A stretch of DNA of 64,000 nt from Ilumatobacter fluminis (lineage in GTDB: Bacteria > Actinomycetota > Acidimicrobiia > Acidimicrobiales > Ilumatobacteraceae): contig NZ_SOAU01000001.1 in assembly GCF_004364865.1 (NCBI RefSeq), positions 3,442,001 through 3,506,000 on the forward strand. The letters run 5' to 3'. This document shows positions 26,594 through 37,157 of this stretch, one piece after another. The notes beneath the pieces were generated by a model that saw only the letters and a list, made by a program, of their open reading frames with translations, did not search any database and had not been told where the DNA came from. The position numbers and the translations under genes were made by a program. The first letter of the stretch is position 1. Every line of letters starts with the position of its first letter.

Positions 26594-27961
26594 GTGACTG
26601 CTGTTGCTCCCATGACTGAAAGCGCTTCCACAACGCCTGCATCGCGCGCGTTCCCCACCGATTTCGTGTGGGGAGCAGCGACGTCGTCGTTCCAGATCGA
26701 GGGGGCGTCGGACGCCGACGGCAAGAGCGAGAGCATCTGGGATCGTTTCTGCGCGACACCGGGCACGATCATCGACGGCACCGACGGCACCCGCGCCTGT
26801 GACCATTACAACCGGGTCGCCGACGACGTCGCGCTGATGGTCGATCTCGGACTCACGGCCTACCGCTTCTCGATCGCGTGGCCGCGCGTCGTCCCGGGCG
26901 GCACGGGCGAGGTCAACGCCGCCGGACTCGACTTCTACGACCGTCTCGTCGACGAGCTGCTCGCGGCCGGGATCACGCCATATCCGACGCTCTACCACTG
27001 GGACCTGCCCCAGGTCCTGCAAGACCAGGGCGGGTGGACGAACCGGGCGACCGCCGAGGCGTTCGCCGACTACGCGGCCGCCACCGTCCGTCGGCTCGGC
27101 GACCGAGTGACCCGCTGGACGACGGTGAACGAACCGTACGTGATCGCCAACCTCGGCTACCTGACCGGGGAGCACGCACCCGGCCACCGAGACCTGGACG
27201 AGGCACTCGCCGCGAGCCACCACGTCCTGCTCGCACACGGCATGGCACTCCGGGCCATCAAGGAGATCGAGCCCTCGCACGAGGTCGGCGTCGTGATCAA
27301 CTTCACGCCGGTCACCCCGGTCGGCGATTCGCCGTTCGCACGCGAACGCCAGCAGATCGTGAACGAGTTCGAGAACCGCTGGTACTCCGACCCCATCGCC
27401 GGGCGCGGCTACCCGGCCTTCGCCACCGAACGGCTCGGCTGGGATCAGGCCGAGGTGCTGCCGGGCGATCTCGATCTCATCGCCCAACCGGTCGACTTCT
27501 TCGGGATCAACTTCTACACCCGCAAGTTCGTGGCGGCGATCGACGGCGAGCGGGGCGACCGAGGCGACGAGACGGCCATGGGGTGGGAGATCCACCCGCC
27601 TGCCCTCGGCGACCTGCTGCGCTTCCTCGACGACGAGTACGACTTCCCGAAGCTCCTCATCACCGAGAACGGCGCGGCGATGCCCGACACCGAACGAGAC
27701 GCAGACGGCCGTGTGGCCGACCACGATCGCATCGCCTACCTCCGTGGCCACCTCGAGCAGGTGGCCGGCGCCATCGAGCAGGGCGTCCCGATCGAGGGCT
27801 ACTTCGCCTGGTCGCTGCTCGACAACTTCGAGTGGGCGTGGGGCTACGGCCCCAAGTTCGGGATCGTCGAAGTCGACCCCGACAGCCTCGAACGGCGCCC
27901 CAAGCGCAGCGCGCTCTGGTACGCCGACCTCATCCGATCCGGCTCACTGCCCACCGACTGA
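26594..27961 (+). CDS. GH1 family beta-glycosidase
   Basis: 455 residues, the standard GH1 size, no signal peptide, so it acts in the cytoplasm. FVWGAATSSFQIEGA opens the barrel. The acid/base Glu is in TTVNEPYV (about residue 180) and the nucleophile Glu in LLITENGAAMPD (about 357). W-rich FAWSLLDNFEWAWGY lines the glycone site. It probably hydrolyses imported beta-glucosides or beta-mannosides. The start is GTG 26594, with AAGGAA 9 bases upstream; an ATG at 26612 has no ribosome site. A LacI operator lies inside codons 8-13. It is the first gene of an operon with the ATPase subunit and the beta-mannosidase. Confidence 0.94.
   Translation: MTAVAPMTESASTTPASRAFPTDFVWGAATSSFQIEGASDADGKSESIWDRFCATPGTIIDGTDGTRACDHYNRVADDVALMVDLGLTAYRFSIAWPRVVPGGTGEVNAAGLDFYDRLVDELLAAGITPYPTLYHWDLPQVLQDQGGWTNRATAEAFADYAAATVRRLGDRVTRWTTVNEPYVIANLGYLTGEHAPGHRDLDEALAASHHVLLAHGMALRAIKEIEPSHEVGVVINFTPVTPVGDSPFARERQQIVNEFENRWYSDPIAGRGYPAFATERLGWDQAEVLPGDLDLIAQPVDFFGINFYTRKFVAAIDGERGDRGDETAMGWEIHPPALGDLLRFLDDEYDFPKLLITENGAAMPDTERDADGRVADHDRIAYLRGHLEQVAGAIEQGVPIEGYFAWSLLDNFEWAWGYGPKFGIVEVDPDSLERRPKRSALWYADLIRSGSLPTD
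26617..26630. promoter_or_regulatory. LacI-family operator 2, inside the GH1 coding region
   Basis: TGAAAGCGCTTCCA, a near palindrome with the same TTCCA half-site as operator 1. It starts 23 bases into the GH1 gene, a position suited to blocking early elongation or forming a loop with the site 143 bases upstream. Confidence 0.65.
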
Positions 27962-27996
27962 GCACCGGACCGAACACCGAACACCTGGGGGACACC

Positions 27997-29141
<1,145 letters not shown>

Positions 29142-29145
<4 letters not shown>

Positions 29146-31616
29146 CCGCGCCGGTCACGACCCACCTGCACGACGGGTGGACGCTCCACCAGCACCGCCG
29201 CGCCGAGGGGGCACCCGCCGTCGAACCGATCCCGGCAACGGTGCCCGGCGGCGTCTTCACCGACCTCCTCGCTGCCGGCGTCATCCCCGATCCGTTCGAG
29301 AGCACGAACGAGGCCGCGGTGGCGTGGGTCGCCGGATGCGATTGGCGGTTCCACGGCGAGTTCACCGTGGACGACGGACACCTCGCGCACGATCATCTCG
29401 AGCTCTGTTTCGACGGACTCGACACGCTCGCCGAGATCTCGATCAACGACACCATCATCGCCGTCACCGAGAACATGCACCGGCGGTACCGATTCGACGT
29501 CGCAGCATTGGCCCGACCTGGCGTCAACACGATCGACGTCGTCGTGCGATCGGCGACCGACGCGGCCGAGCGTCGACGCGAGCGTGAGGGGGACTGGCCG
29601 ACGGCGAACTTCGGTCGTCCGTTCAACTACATCCGCAAGATGGCGTGCAGCTGGGGCTGGGACTGGGGCCCGTGGCTCACCGACGCCGGCATGTGGCGCC
29701 CGGTTCGGCTCGTTGCATGGTCGGCCGCCCGGCTCGGCGACGTCCGACCGCACGTGTCGGTCGACGCCGACGACCACGGTCGCCTCGACGTCGAGGTCGA
29801 TGTGGCATCGACCGGCGGCGCGACCGTGGCCGTCGCGGTCGTCGATCCCGACGGTGTCGAGGTATGCCGACACGACGTCGCGTTCGCCGGCGATCGCGTC
29901 CGGGTCGCGCTCGACGTCGGCGCGGTCCGACGATGGTGGCCACACACGCTCGGCGACCAGCCCCTCTACCGCCTCGACGTGAGCCTGCTCCAAGGCGGCC
30001 AACGCGTCGACGGGCGCTCGATGCGTATCGGGTTCCGCACCGTGGAGCTCGACACCACGCCCGACGCGAACGGGTCCGCCTTCCGGTTCCTCGTCAACGG
30101 CCGCCCGATGTTCGTGCACGGGATCAACTGGATCCCCGACGACGTCTTCGTGAGCCGCATCGACGCCGAGCGCTACCGCGAACGGATCGGGCAGGCGATC
30201 GATGCCAACGTCGACCTGCTCCGTGTGTGGGGCGGCGGCATCTACGAAGACGACGCCTTCTACGACGCCTGTGACGAGCTCGGCGTGTTGGTCTGGCAGG
30301 ACTTCCTGTTCGCCTGCGCGGCCTATCCCGAACACCTCCTCGCCGACGAGGTCGAGGCCGAGGCCCGCGACAACGTGTCTCGCCTGATGCATCACACGTC
30401 GCTCGCGATCTGGAACGGCAACAACGAGAACATCTGGGGCTTCTGGGACTGGGCGTGGCAGGAGGTGCTCGAGGGGCGACCGTGGGGTGCCGGCTTCTAC
30501 CACGAGCTCCTCCCGTCGGTCTGTGCCGAGCTCGATCCCGGCCGTCCGTACTGGCCGGGCAGTCCGTTCTCGGGTTCGACCGATGTCGCGCCGAACGCCG
30601 ATGCACACGGATGTGTCCACGTGTGGGACGTCTGGAACCAGATCGACCTCGTTCGCTATCGCGATCGAACGCCCCGCTTCGCCTCCGAGTTCGGCTGGCA
30701 GGCCCCTCCCTCGGTACGGACCCTCGAGGAGTATCTCGATCCGGCCGAACTGAACCGGTCGTCCGACGCCTGGTTCACCCACCAGAAGGCGGCCGACGGT
30801 GACCTCAAGCTCGATCGCGGCATCGAACCCCGATTCGGCACGGTCGACGACTTCGACGCGTTCTGCTACGCAGCCCAGGTCGTGCAGGCCCGGGCGATCC
30901 GCACGGGCGTCGAACACTTCCGCTCGCTCAAGCCGTACTGCATGGGCACCGTGTGGTGGCAGCTGAACGACTGCTGGCCCGTCACCAGCTGGGCGGTGAT
31001 CGACTCGCGGACCCGCCGCAAGCCGGCGTGGTACGCACTGCGCGACGCCTACCGGCCCCGCCTCCTCACCGTGCAGCCGCGTGGCGACCGTCTGGTCGTG
31101 TTCGCGATCAACGACACCGACCGACCGTGGCACGTCACGACCGAGGCGGTGCGGCGTTCGGCGACCGGCGACATCGTGTCGAGCGAACCGGTCGAACTGG
31201 CCGTCGCTCCCGACGGCATCGCCTCGTTCACGCTCACCCCCACCACCGGCGCCCGCTCCGACGTGCTGACCGTCGGCGATGTCGATGATGATGCCGGGCG
31301 GGCATGGTGGTGGTTCGCCCTCGATCGTGAGGCGCCACTGCCGACACCGAACCTGTCGTTCGATGCGTCACACGACGGCGACGACCTGGTCGTGACCGTG
31401 ACGTCCGACGTCGTGGTCCGCGACCTGGCGATCTTCCCCGAGCGGGTCCATCCCGACGCGACCGTCGATCGTCAACTGGTCCACCTGCTCCCCGGCGAAC
31501 CGGCCACGTTCCGCATCAGCGGTGTGGCCGAGTCCGACCTTGACGCGCTCACCACCCTGCCGGCCCTCCGCCACACCGCCACCCTCACCTCCCTCGACCG
31601 CCCCACGAAGGCGTGA
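29142..31616 (+). CDS. GH2 family beta-mannosidase
   Basis: 824 residues with no signal peptide, typical of GH2 beta-mannosidases. N-terminal sugar-binding domain with DGLDTLAEISIND, the characteristic CSWGWDWGPWL motif, a beta-sandwich, the TIM barrel from FVHGINWIPDD, acid/base Glu in IWNGNNEN (about 428), nucleophile Glu in FASEFGWQA (about 516), then C-terminal sandwiches. It releases mannose from the non-reducing end of beta-mannosides. The GTG start overlaps the stop of the ATPase gene by four bases, indicating translational coupling. With the GH1 enzyme this argues for uptake and intracellular use of manno- or glucomanno-oligosaccharides. Confidence 0.93.
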
Positions 31617-31621
31617 ACTCC

Positions 31622-31640
31622 GTGCGCACCCGGTGCGCAC
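31622..31640 (+). terminator. Hairpin after the glycosidase operon
   Basis: Perfect 9-bp stem GTGCGCACC/GGTGCGCAC around one base, 5 bases after the beta-mannosidase stop; no T-tract. Confidence 0.5.
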
Positions 31641-31673
31641 ATTGATCACGCATTCACCGGGGTGAACCGGGGG

Positions 31674-33458
31674 TCAGACGGGTTGGGAGGCGGTCCAGGC
31701 GGCGGCGAGACGGGCGTAGTGGCCGTCGAGTTCGACCAGCTCGGCGTGGGTGCCGAGTTCGGCGAGACGACCGCGCTCCACGACGGCGATCCGATCGGCC
31801 CGCTGTACGGTGCTCAGTCGGTGGGCGACGACGATCGTCGTGCGTCCGTCGGTGAGCCGTTCGAACGCCTGCTCGACGAGTGCCTCGGTGCCCGGGTCGA
31901 GACTCGACGTCGCCTCGTCGAGCACGAGCACCGCCGGGTCGACCAACGCCGCCCTGGCCAGCGAGACGAGCTGCCGCTCCCCCGCCGACAGGCGTGATCC
32001 GCGTTCGCGCACCTCGGTCGCGAGACCGTCGGGGAACTCCTCGAATCGAGCCCGCACACCGATCGCATCGAGGGCGCGCACCAGATCGTCATCGGTCGCG
32101 TCGGGTCGGGCGATGCGAAGGTTGTCGGCGATCGTGCCGTCGAAGAGGAATCCCTCCTGCGGGACGACGACGATCCGGTTCCGCAGCGACGCCAGCGTCG
32201 CGTCGCGCAGATCGACACCACCGAAGCGGACGTGCCCCTCGGTCGGGTCGTACAACCGGGCGACGAGCTTCGCGAGCGTCGACTTGCCGGCACCGGTGGG
32301 ACCCACGAGCGCGATCCGCTCGCCCGACGCGATCGTGAGGTCGACATCGGCGAGCACCGGCGTGCTGGTGCGGGGATACGTGAACCCGACCCCGTCGACG
32401 GCGAGTTCGCCCGACTCCGGCAGATCGACCGCGCCGTGGTGCTCGTCGACGTCGGGGGTCGTGTCGAGGATCTGGAACATCTTGGCGAGCGAAGCGGTCG
32501 ACGCCTGGAGCGTGTTGTACAGCTGCGACAGCTGCTGCACCGGTTCGAACAGGCTCGACAACAACAGGACGACGCCGACGACGGTACCGGTCGACACCTG
32601 GCCGCTCGACGCCAGCCAGCCGCCGGCTCCGATCACGATCGCCGTGGCGAGCACACCGAAGAACTCGACCGCGCCGAAGTACCACGTGGACACCTTCACG
32701 CTGTGGAGGTGCGCGTCGTAGAGCTGGCGGTTGATCACGGCGAAGCGCCGTCGCTGCTCGCCTTCGCGCACCGACGCCTGGATGACACGGACGCCGGTGA
32801 TGTTCTCCTGGATCGCCGAGAGGTTCTCGCCGACGCGCTCGCGCACCTCGAGGTAGGCCTCGTTCGAGTCGCGTTGGAAGCGACGCGTCGCCACGATGAT
32901 GAACGGCATCACCAGCAGGCCGAGCAGGGTGAGCTCCCACGACATGATGAGCAGGACGATCAGCGCGAACACCAGCAGGATCGCCGCCGACACGAACTGC
33001 AGCAGCCCCCACTGCACGAGTTCCGACATCGATTCCATGTCGGCGGTCATGCGCGAGACGAGAACGCCGGCCTTGTTCCGATCGAAGAATGCGAGGCCTT
33101 GTCGCTGGATGTGGGCGAACAGTCGGAGCCGGAGCGATCGGAGGAAGCCCTCGCCCGCCCGGTTCACGAAGATGTACTGCTGGCGCGACCCGATGAGGGC
33201 GACGATCACCACGACGATGTAGATGCCGATCGCCAGGTTGAGGGCGCCTCGGTCGCCCTTGGCGATGCCCTCGTCGATGCCGTAGCGCAGCAGCAGCGGC
33301 CCGATGATCGTGGTGCTCGTGGCAAGGGTGACGAAGCCGAGCGTGGCGAGCGCGAGCTTGCGCTGCGGCTTGGCGAACCGCGCCGCACGACGCAGCACCT
33401 GCTTCGCCTCGTCGGCGTCGAGGCGGTCTTCCTCGCTGACGGCGCTCCCGCCCCACAT
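31674..33458 (-). CDS. ABC exporter half-transporter (catalytically complete NBD)
   Basis: 594 residues: six TM helices (about 30-320) fused to an ATPase domain. Walker A GPTGAGKST, the variant signature LSAGERQLVSLARA, Walker B VLVLDEATSSLD with the catalytic Glu, and the switch His in VVAHRLSTV. The ATG overlaps the stop of the upstream half-transporter (TGATG), so the two are made together as a heterodimer of the TM287/288 or LmrCD type. Such exporters move lipids or hydrophobic drugs outward. Substrate unknown. Confidence 0.92.
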   Translation of the reverse strand: MWGGSAVSEEDRLDADEAKQVLRRAARFAKPQRKLALATLGFVTLATSTTIIGPLLLRYGIDEGIAKGDRGALNLAIGIYIVVVIVALIGSRQQYIFVNRAGEGFLRSLRLRLFAHIQRQGLAFFDRNKAGVLVSRMTADMESMSELVQWGLLQFVSAAILLVFALIVLLIMSWELTLLGLLVMPFIIVATRRFQRDSNEAYLEVRERVGENLSAIQENITGVRVIQASVREGEQRRRFAVINRQLYDAHLHSVKVSTWYFGAVEFFGVLATAIVIGAGGWLASSGQVSTGTVVGVVLLLSSLFEPVQQLSQLYNTLQASTASLAKMFQILDTTPDVDEHHGAVDLPESGELAVDGVGFTYPRTSTPVLADVDLTIASGERIALVGPTGAGKSTLAKLVARLYDPTEGHVRFGGVDLRDATLASLRNRIVVVPQEGFLFDGTIADNLRIARPDATDDDLVRALDAIGVRARFEEFPDGLATEVRERGSRLSAGERQLVSLARAALVDPAVLVLDEATSSLDPGTEALVEQAFERLTDGRTTIVVAHRLSTVQRADRIAVVERGRLAELGTHAELVELDGHYARLAAAWTASQPV

Positions 33459-35242
33459 CAGCCGGCCCCCTCGGTCACACCGTCGGCATCGGCGAGTTCG
33501 GCATCGGCGAGTTCGGCGGCGGCGAGCACGGCCCGGTAGTGCGGTTCACGTGCGAGGAGCTCGTCGTGAGCACCGTCGGCGACCACGCGTCCGTCGGCGA
33601 CGAGGACGACCCGGTCGGCCATGGCGATGGTGCCGGCACGGTGGGCGATGACGATGGTGGTGCGCCCGTCCATCACCGTCGACATGGCGTCTCGGATCTG
33701 GTGCTCCTTGGTCGGGTCGACGGCGCTCGTCGCGTCGTCGAGGATCAGCACGGCGGGGTCGGACACGATCGAGCGGGCGATCGCGATCCGCTGCCGTTGT
33801 CCGCCCGACAGCGAGAACCCGCGTTCGCCGATGATCGTGTCATAGCCGTCGGGGAGGTCGTCGATGAAGTCGGCCGCACCGGCGAGCTCGGCTGCACGGC
33901 GCACCTGTTCGGGCGTCGCCTCGGGGTGGGCGAACGCGATGTTGGCGCCGACGGAATCGTGGAACAGCAGGGTGTCCTCGAAGACCAACCCGACCGACCG
34001 GCGGACGTCGGCGACGGTGAGGTCTCGCAGATCGGTGCCGTCGAGCGCGATCGAGCCGTGCTGGGGGTCGTAGAAGCGGATGAGCAGCCGGGCCACCGTC
34101 GACTTGCCGCTGCCGGTCGAGCCGACGATCGCCACCGACGTGCCCGGCTCGATGTCGAGGTCGAAGCCGTCGAGCACCGGCTCGTCGGCGTCGTAGCCGA
34201 ATCTGACGTCGTCGAAACGAACGGCACCCTCGGTAGGCCGAGGCCGGGGGTCGTCCGGATCGACGATCTCGGGCGTCACGCTCATCACCTCGTCGACGCG
34301 TTCGAGTGCGGCGGTCGCCCGTTGCGCCCAGGCGACGGTCATGCCGATCGTGCGCAACGGCCAGACGAGCATCTGGACGTAGATGTTGAACGCCACGAGT
34401 TCGCCGAGCTGCATCTCGCCGTTGATGACCTGATAGCCGCCGATGCCGAGGACGGCGATGAGGCCGATCGACGGGAGCAGTTCGTTGATCGGCAGGTGCA
34501 TCGCCCGGATCCGGGCGGCGTCGAGCGACACGTTGCGGATGTCGTCGGCCTCGGCTTCGAGCTTCTTCGCCTGGACCGGCTCGGCGCCGAAGCCCTTGAC
34601 GACGCGAACCCCGGCCACGGTCTCCTCCACCACCGTGGCGAGCTGCGCCTGCTCCTGCTGGACCGCACGGACGGCCGGATGGATGCGGGTCGAGAAGGTG
34701 CGGGCGTTGACGAGGAGGAACGGCAGTGGCACGAGCGCGAACAGCGCCAAGTAGGCGTTCATCGAGAACAGCACGATCGTGACCACGACGACGAGGAACA
34801 GGTTCGACACGGTCAGCGGGATCATGACGACGAACGCCTGGATCTGGTTCAGGTCGCTCGACGCCCGGCTCATCAGCTGGCCCGTCTGGGCCCGGTCGTG
34901 GTAACCGATGTGGAGGCAGAGGATGTGATCGAGGAGCCGCTCGCGAAGCCGTCGTTCGACGAGCCGGCTCTGCGAGAACGCGACGTATCGGCGGGCTGCG
35001 GTGAACGTGCCGGTCACGAGACCGGCGAGTGCGATCAGGGCGGCCCAGCCCCAGGCGCTCTCGGCGCCTTCGATCGAGCGGTCGATCGCGAGGCGCACCA
35101 GCTGGGGAACGGCGATCTTGCCGAGCGTCCACAGCAGGCCGACTCCCACCCCGAGCGCCAGTCCGAGCCACTGGCGACGCAAGAGCGCCAGCAGCGGCTT
35201 CCAGGCCGCTCGGGATGGGGTGGTACTCGAAGGCTCGCTCAC
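33458..35242 (-). CDS. ABC exporter half-transporter (degenerate catalytic site)
   Basis: 594 residues, six TM helices and an ATPase domain. Walker A GSTGSGKST and signature LSGGQRQRIAIARS are canonical, but Walker B reads VLILDDATSAVD: the catalytic Glu is Asp. That is the hallmark of the non-hydrolysing site of heterodimeric exporters, and the partner gene supplies the matching altered signature (LSAGE). The GTG start follows TACGGT by 9 bases. The first gene of a two-gene operon. The upstream neighbour, the CoA-transferase, is on the same strand 33 bases away and could read into it. Confidence 0.92.
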   Translation of the reverse strand: MSEPSSTTPSRAAWKPLLALLRRQWLGLALGVGVGLLWTLGKIAVPQLVRLAIDRSIEGAESAWGWAALIALAGLVTGTFTAARRYVAFSQSRLVERRLRERLLDHILCLHIGYHDRAQTGQLMSRASSDLNQIQAFVVMIPLTVSNLFLVVVVTIVLFSMNAYLALFALVPLPFLLVNARTFSTRIHPAVRAVQQEQAQLATVVEETVAGVRVVKGFGAEPVQAKKLEAEADDIRNVSLDAARIRAMHLPINELLPSIGLIAVLGIGGYQVINGEMQLGELVAFNIYVQMLVWPLRTIGMTVAWAQRATAALERVDEVMSVTPEIVDPDDPRPRPTEGAVRFDDVRFGYDADEPVLDGFDLDIEPGTSVAIVGSTGSGKSTVARLLIRFYDPQHGSIALDGTDLRDLTVADVRRSVGLVFEDTLLFHDSVGANIAFAHPEATPEQVRRAAELAGAADFIDDLPDGYDTIIGERGFSLSGGQRQRIAIARSIVSDPAVLILDDATSAVDPTKEHQIRDAMSTVMDGRTTIVIAHRAGTIAMADRVVLVADGRVVADGAHDELLAREPHYRAVLAAAELADAELADADGVTEGAG

Positions 35243-35275
35243 GCTCCGACCACCGTACCCAGGGATGGGCCGGTC

Positions 35276-36502
35276 CTAACCGTCGGAAGTCTCGTTCGTC
35301 CGACGATGCTCCGCGCGTCCCGCTCGTGCGGCGAGTTCGGCCCGCACCTCGTCGGTGTGTTCACCCAGGTTCGGCCCGACGTCGCGCACCGAGCCCGGCG
35401 TGCGGGAGAACCTCGGCACGATGCCGTTCATCGGTGTCTCGAAGCCGGCGCGGGCGGTCCGGCGCACGACCATGTCGCGGGCGAGATAGTGCGGGTCGGT
35501 GATCATGTCGGGCGCGGTGTAGACGCGTCCGGCGGGTACGCCGTGTTCGGCGAGGAGCGCGAGGAGGTCGGCCGATGTGCGGGTCGATGCCCAGTCGGCG
35601 ACGATCCGGTCGAGTTCGTCGGCGTTGCGCCCCCTCGGCCCGTGTTCGGCGAACCGGTCGTCGGTCGACAGGTCGGTGCCCGCGAGATCGGGCGCCATCG
35701 CTGCGGCCAGGCGCCGGAACACCGTGTCGGCGTTGGCGGCGATCAGCACCTCTGATCCATCGGCACAGGGATAGGCGTTGGCGGGGGCGACGCCCGGCAG
35801 GACGCCACCGGATCGCTGGCGGACGACTCCGCCGACCTCGTAGTCGACCATCGTCGACTCCATCAACGAGGCAACGGCCTCGTAGATCGCCACGTCGACG
35901 CTCTGCCCGACGCCGCTCCGCTCTCGCTCGTGCAGCGCCGCGAGTGCGCCCATCACCGCGTGCATGGCGGCGAGCGAGTCGCCGAGACTGATGCCGCATC
36001 GGGCCGGTGGGCGATCGGGGTCGCCGGTCGTGTGTCGGATGCCGCCGACCGCCTCGCCGATCGATCCGAACCCGGCCTCGGCGGCTCGCGGTCCGGTCTG
36101 ACCGAACCCAGAGACGTGGACGACGATGACGCCGGGGTTGGTGCTGCGCAGGGTCTCGTCGTCGAGACCGAACTCGGCGAGACGGCCGGGCCGGAAGTTC
36201 TCGAGCACGATGTCGGCGGTGTCGGCCAGCGCCCGGACGAAGGCGAGCCCGTCGGGGTCGTGGAGATCGGCGACGACCGACCGCTTGTTGCGAGCGATCG
36301 CGGGCCACCACAGGCTGTCGCCGTCGTCGGTGGTCACACCCCACGAACGCATCGGGTCGCCCGTGCCGGGGTTTTCGATCTTGATCACGTCGGCGCCGTA
36401 GTCGCCGAACAGCTGGCCGGCGAACGGGCCGGCGATGAAGCTGCCGAGTTCGAGGACCCGGATGCCCTCGAGCGGGCCGGCCGAAGACGGTGCGATCGAC
36501 AT
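35276..36502 (-). CDS. CaiB/BaiF-family (class III) CoA-transferase
   Basis: 408 residues. EGIRVLELGSFIAGPFAGQLFGDYGADVIKIE opens the family fold, NKRSVVADL and LVENFRPG-type segments (VLENFRPGRLAEFG) follow, and the catalytic Asp is expected in GQSVDVAIYEA. These enzymes transfer CoA between carboxylic acids, for example in carnitine, oxalate or aromatic acid breakdown. ATG 36502 is chosen since the family starts about here; the open frame upstream crosses the divergent promoter. It faces a VOC/CMD/GntR operon, and both promoters carry the same ATTGC..ACAA element, so one pathway and one regulator are likely. Confidence 0.92.
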   Translation of the reverse strand: MSIAPSSAGPLEGIRVLELGSFIAGPFAGQLFGDYGADVIKIENPGTGDPMRSWGVTTDDGDSLWWPAIARNKRSVVADLHDPDGLAFVRALADTADIVLENFRPGRLAEFGLDDETLRSTNPGVIVVHVSGFGQTGPRAAEAGFGSIGEAVGGIRHTTGDPDRPPARCGISLGDSLAAMHAVMGALAALHERERSGVGQSVDVAIYEAVASLMESTMVDYEVGGVVRQRSGGVLPGVAPANAYPCADGSEVLIAANADTVFRRLAAAMAPDLAGTDLSTDDRFAEHGPRGRNADELDRIVADWASTRTSADLLALLAEHGVPAGRVYTAPDMITDPHYLARDMVVRRTARAGFETPMNGIVPRFSRTPGSVRDVGPNLGEHTDEVRAELAARAGRAEHRRTNETSDG

Positions 36503-36505
36503 GCC

Positions 36506-36519
36506 AATTGCATACAACT
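36506..36519. promoter_or_regulatory. Putative GntR operator at the CoA-transferase promoter
   Basis: AATTGCATACAACT, an inverted TTG/CAA pair, overlapping the presumed -10 (TATGCA on the minus strand) of the CoA-transferase gene. Matches the site at 36603-36616. Confidence 0.45.
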
Positions 36520-36585
36520 CGACTGCGCCCAAGCGCAACAACTCGCCGAGCATCAGCGACTGTAACGACTCTGTCGGTCGGCCGC

Positions 36586-36614
36586 TTGACGTCGATGCAG
36601 CAATTGCGCACAAT
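36586..36614 (+). promoter_or_regulatory. Leaderless promoter of the VOC operon with overlapping operator
   Basis: TTGACG (36586-36591), 17 bases, then CACAAT (36609-36614), 6 bases before the ATG at 36621, so transcription should begin at the start codon. ATTG-CGCA-CAAT (36603-36614) forms an inverted pair over the -10 and resembles the site at 36506-36519. Confidence 0.6.
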
Positions 36615-36620
36615 CCAGAC

Positions 36621-37154
36621 ATGAACGAGTTCGAGTTCCGGGGGATCAATCACCTCGCGCTGGTGTGCGAGGACATGGGCCGCACGGTCGACTTCTACGA
36701 GGGCGTGCTCGGCATGCCGCTCACGAAGACGATCCAGCTGCCCGGGGGAGGCCAGCACTTCTTCTTCGACTGCGGGGGCGGCGACTCGCTCGCGTTCTTC
36801 TGGTTCCCCGACGCGCCGGCGCGCGCACCCGGCATCGCATCCCCGGCGGGTCGGGTCGACCGCGGCGACTTCGTGACCGCCCACGGCTCGATGAACCATG
36901 TCGCCTTCGACGTGCCGGCCGAGCGCATCGACGAGTACGTCGAGCGCCTGCGCGCCGCCGGCGTCGACTGCACCGACGTCGCCAACCATGACGACTCCGA
37001 GTTCGGGATCGCCGCCGAACCCCACGACGGGGTGTTCGTCCGCTCGATCTACTTCATGGACCCCGACGGCATCCTGCTCGAGTTCGCCGCGTGGCAACGC
37101 CGGCTGACCACCGACGACGTCCGCCACGCGCCGGCTCGACCGATCTCGGCCTGA
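36621..37154 (+). CDS. VOC-family (glyoxalase/dioxygenase fold) protein
   Basis: 177 residues, two beta-alpha-beta-beta-beta modules. Metal ligands are expected at H11 (INHLALVCEDM), at H92 (MNHVAFDV) and at a Glu in DGILLEF near the C-terminus. Candidates include a lactoylglutathione lyase-like isomerase or an extradiol dioxygenase. No Shine-Dalgarno; the promoter predicts a leaderless mRNA. It is the first gene of an operon with a CMD-type protein (3 bases away) and a GntR regulator, divergent from a CoA-transferase. This set looks like a small catabolic module, substrate unknown. Confidence 0.88.
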   Translation: MNEFEFRGINHLALVCEDMGRTVDFYEGVLGMPLTKTIQLPGGGQHFFFDCGGGDSLAFFWFPDAPARAPGIASPAGRVDRGDFVTAHGSMNHVAFDVPAERIDEYVERLRAAGVDCTDVANHDDSEFGIAAEPHDGVFVRSIYFMDPDGILLEFAAWQRRLTTDDVRHAPARPISA

Positions 37155-37157
37155 ACC

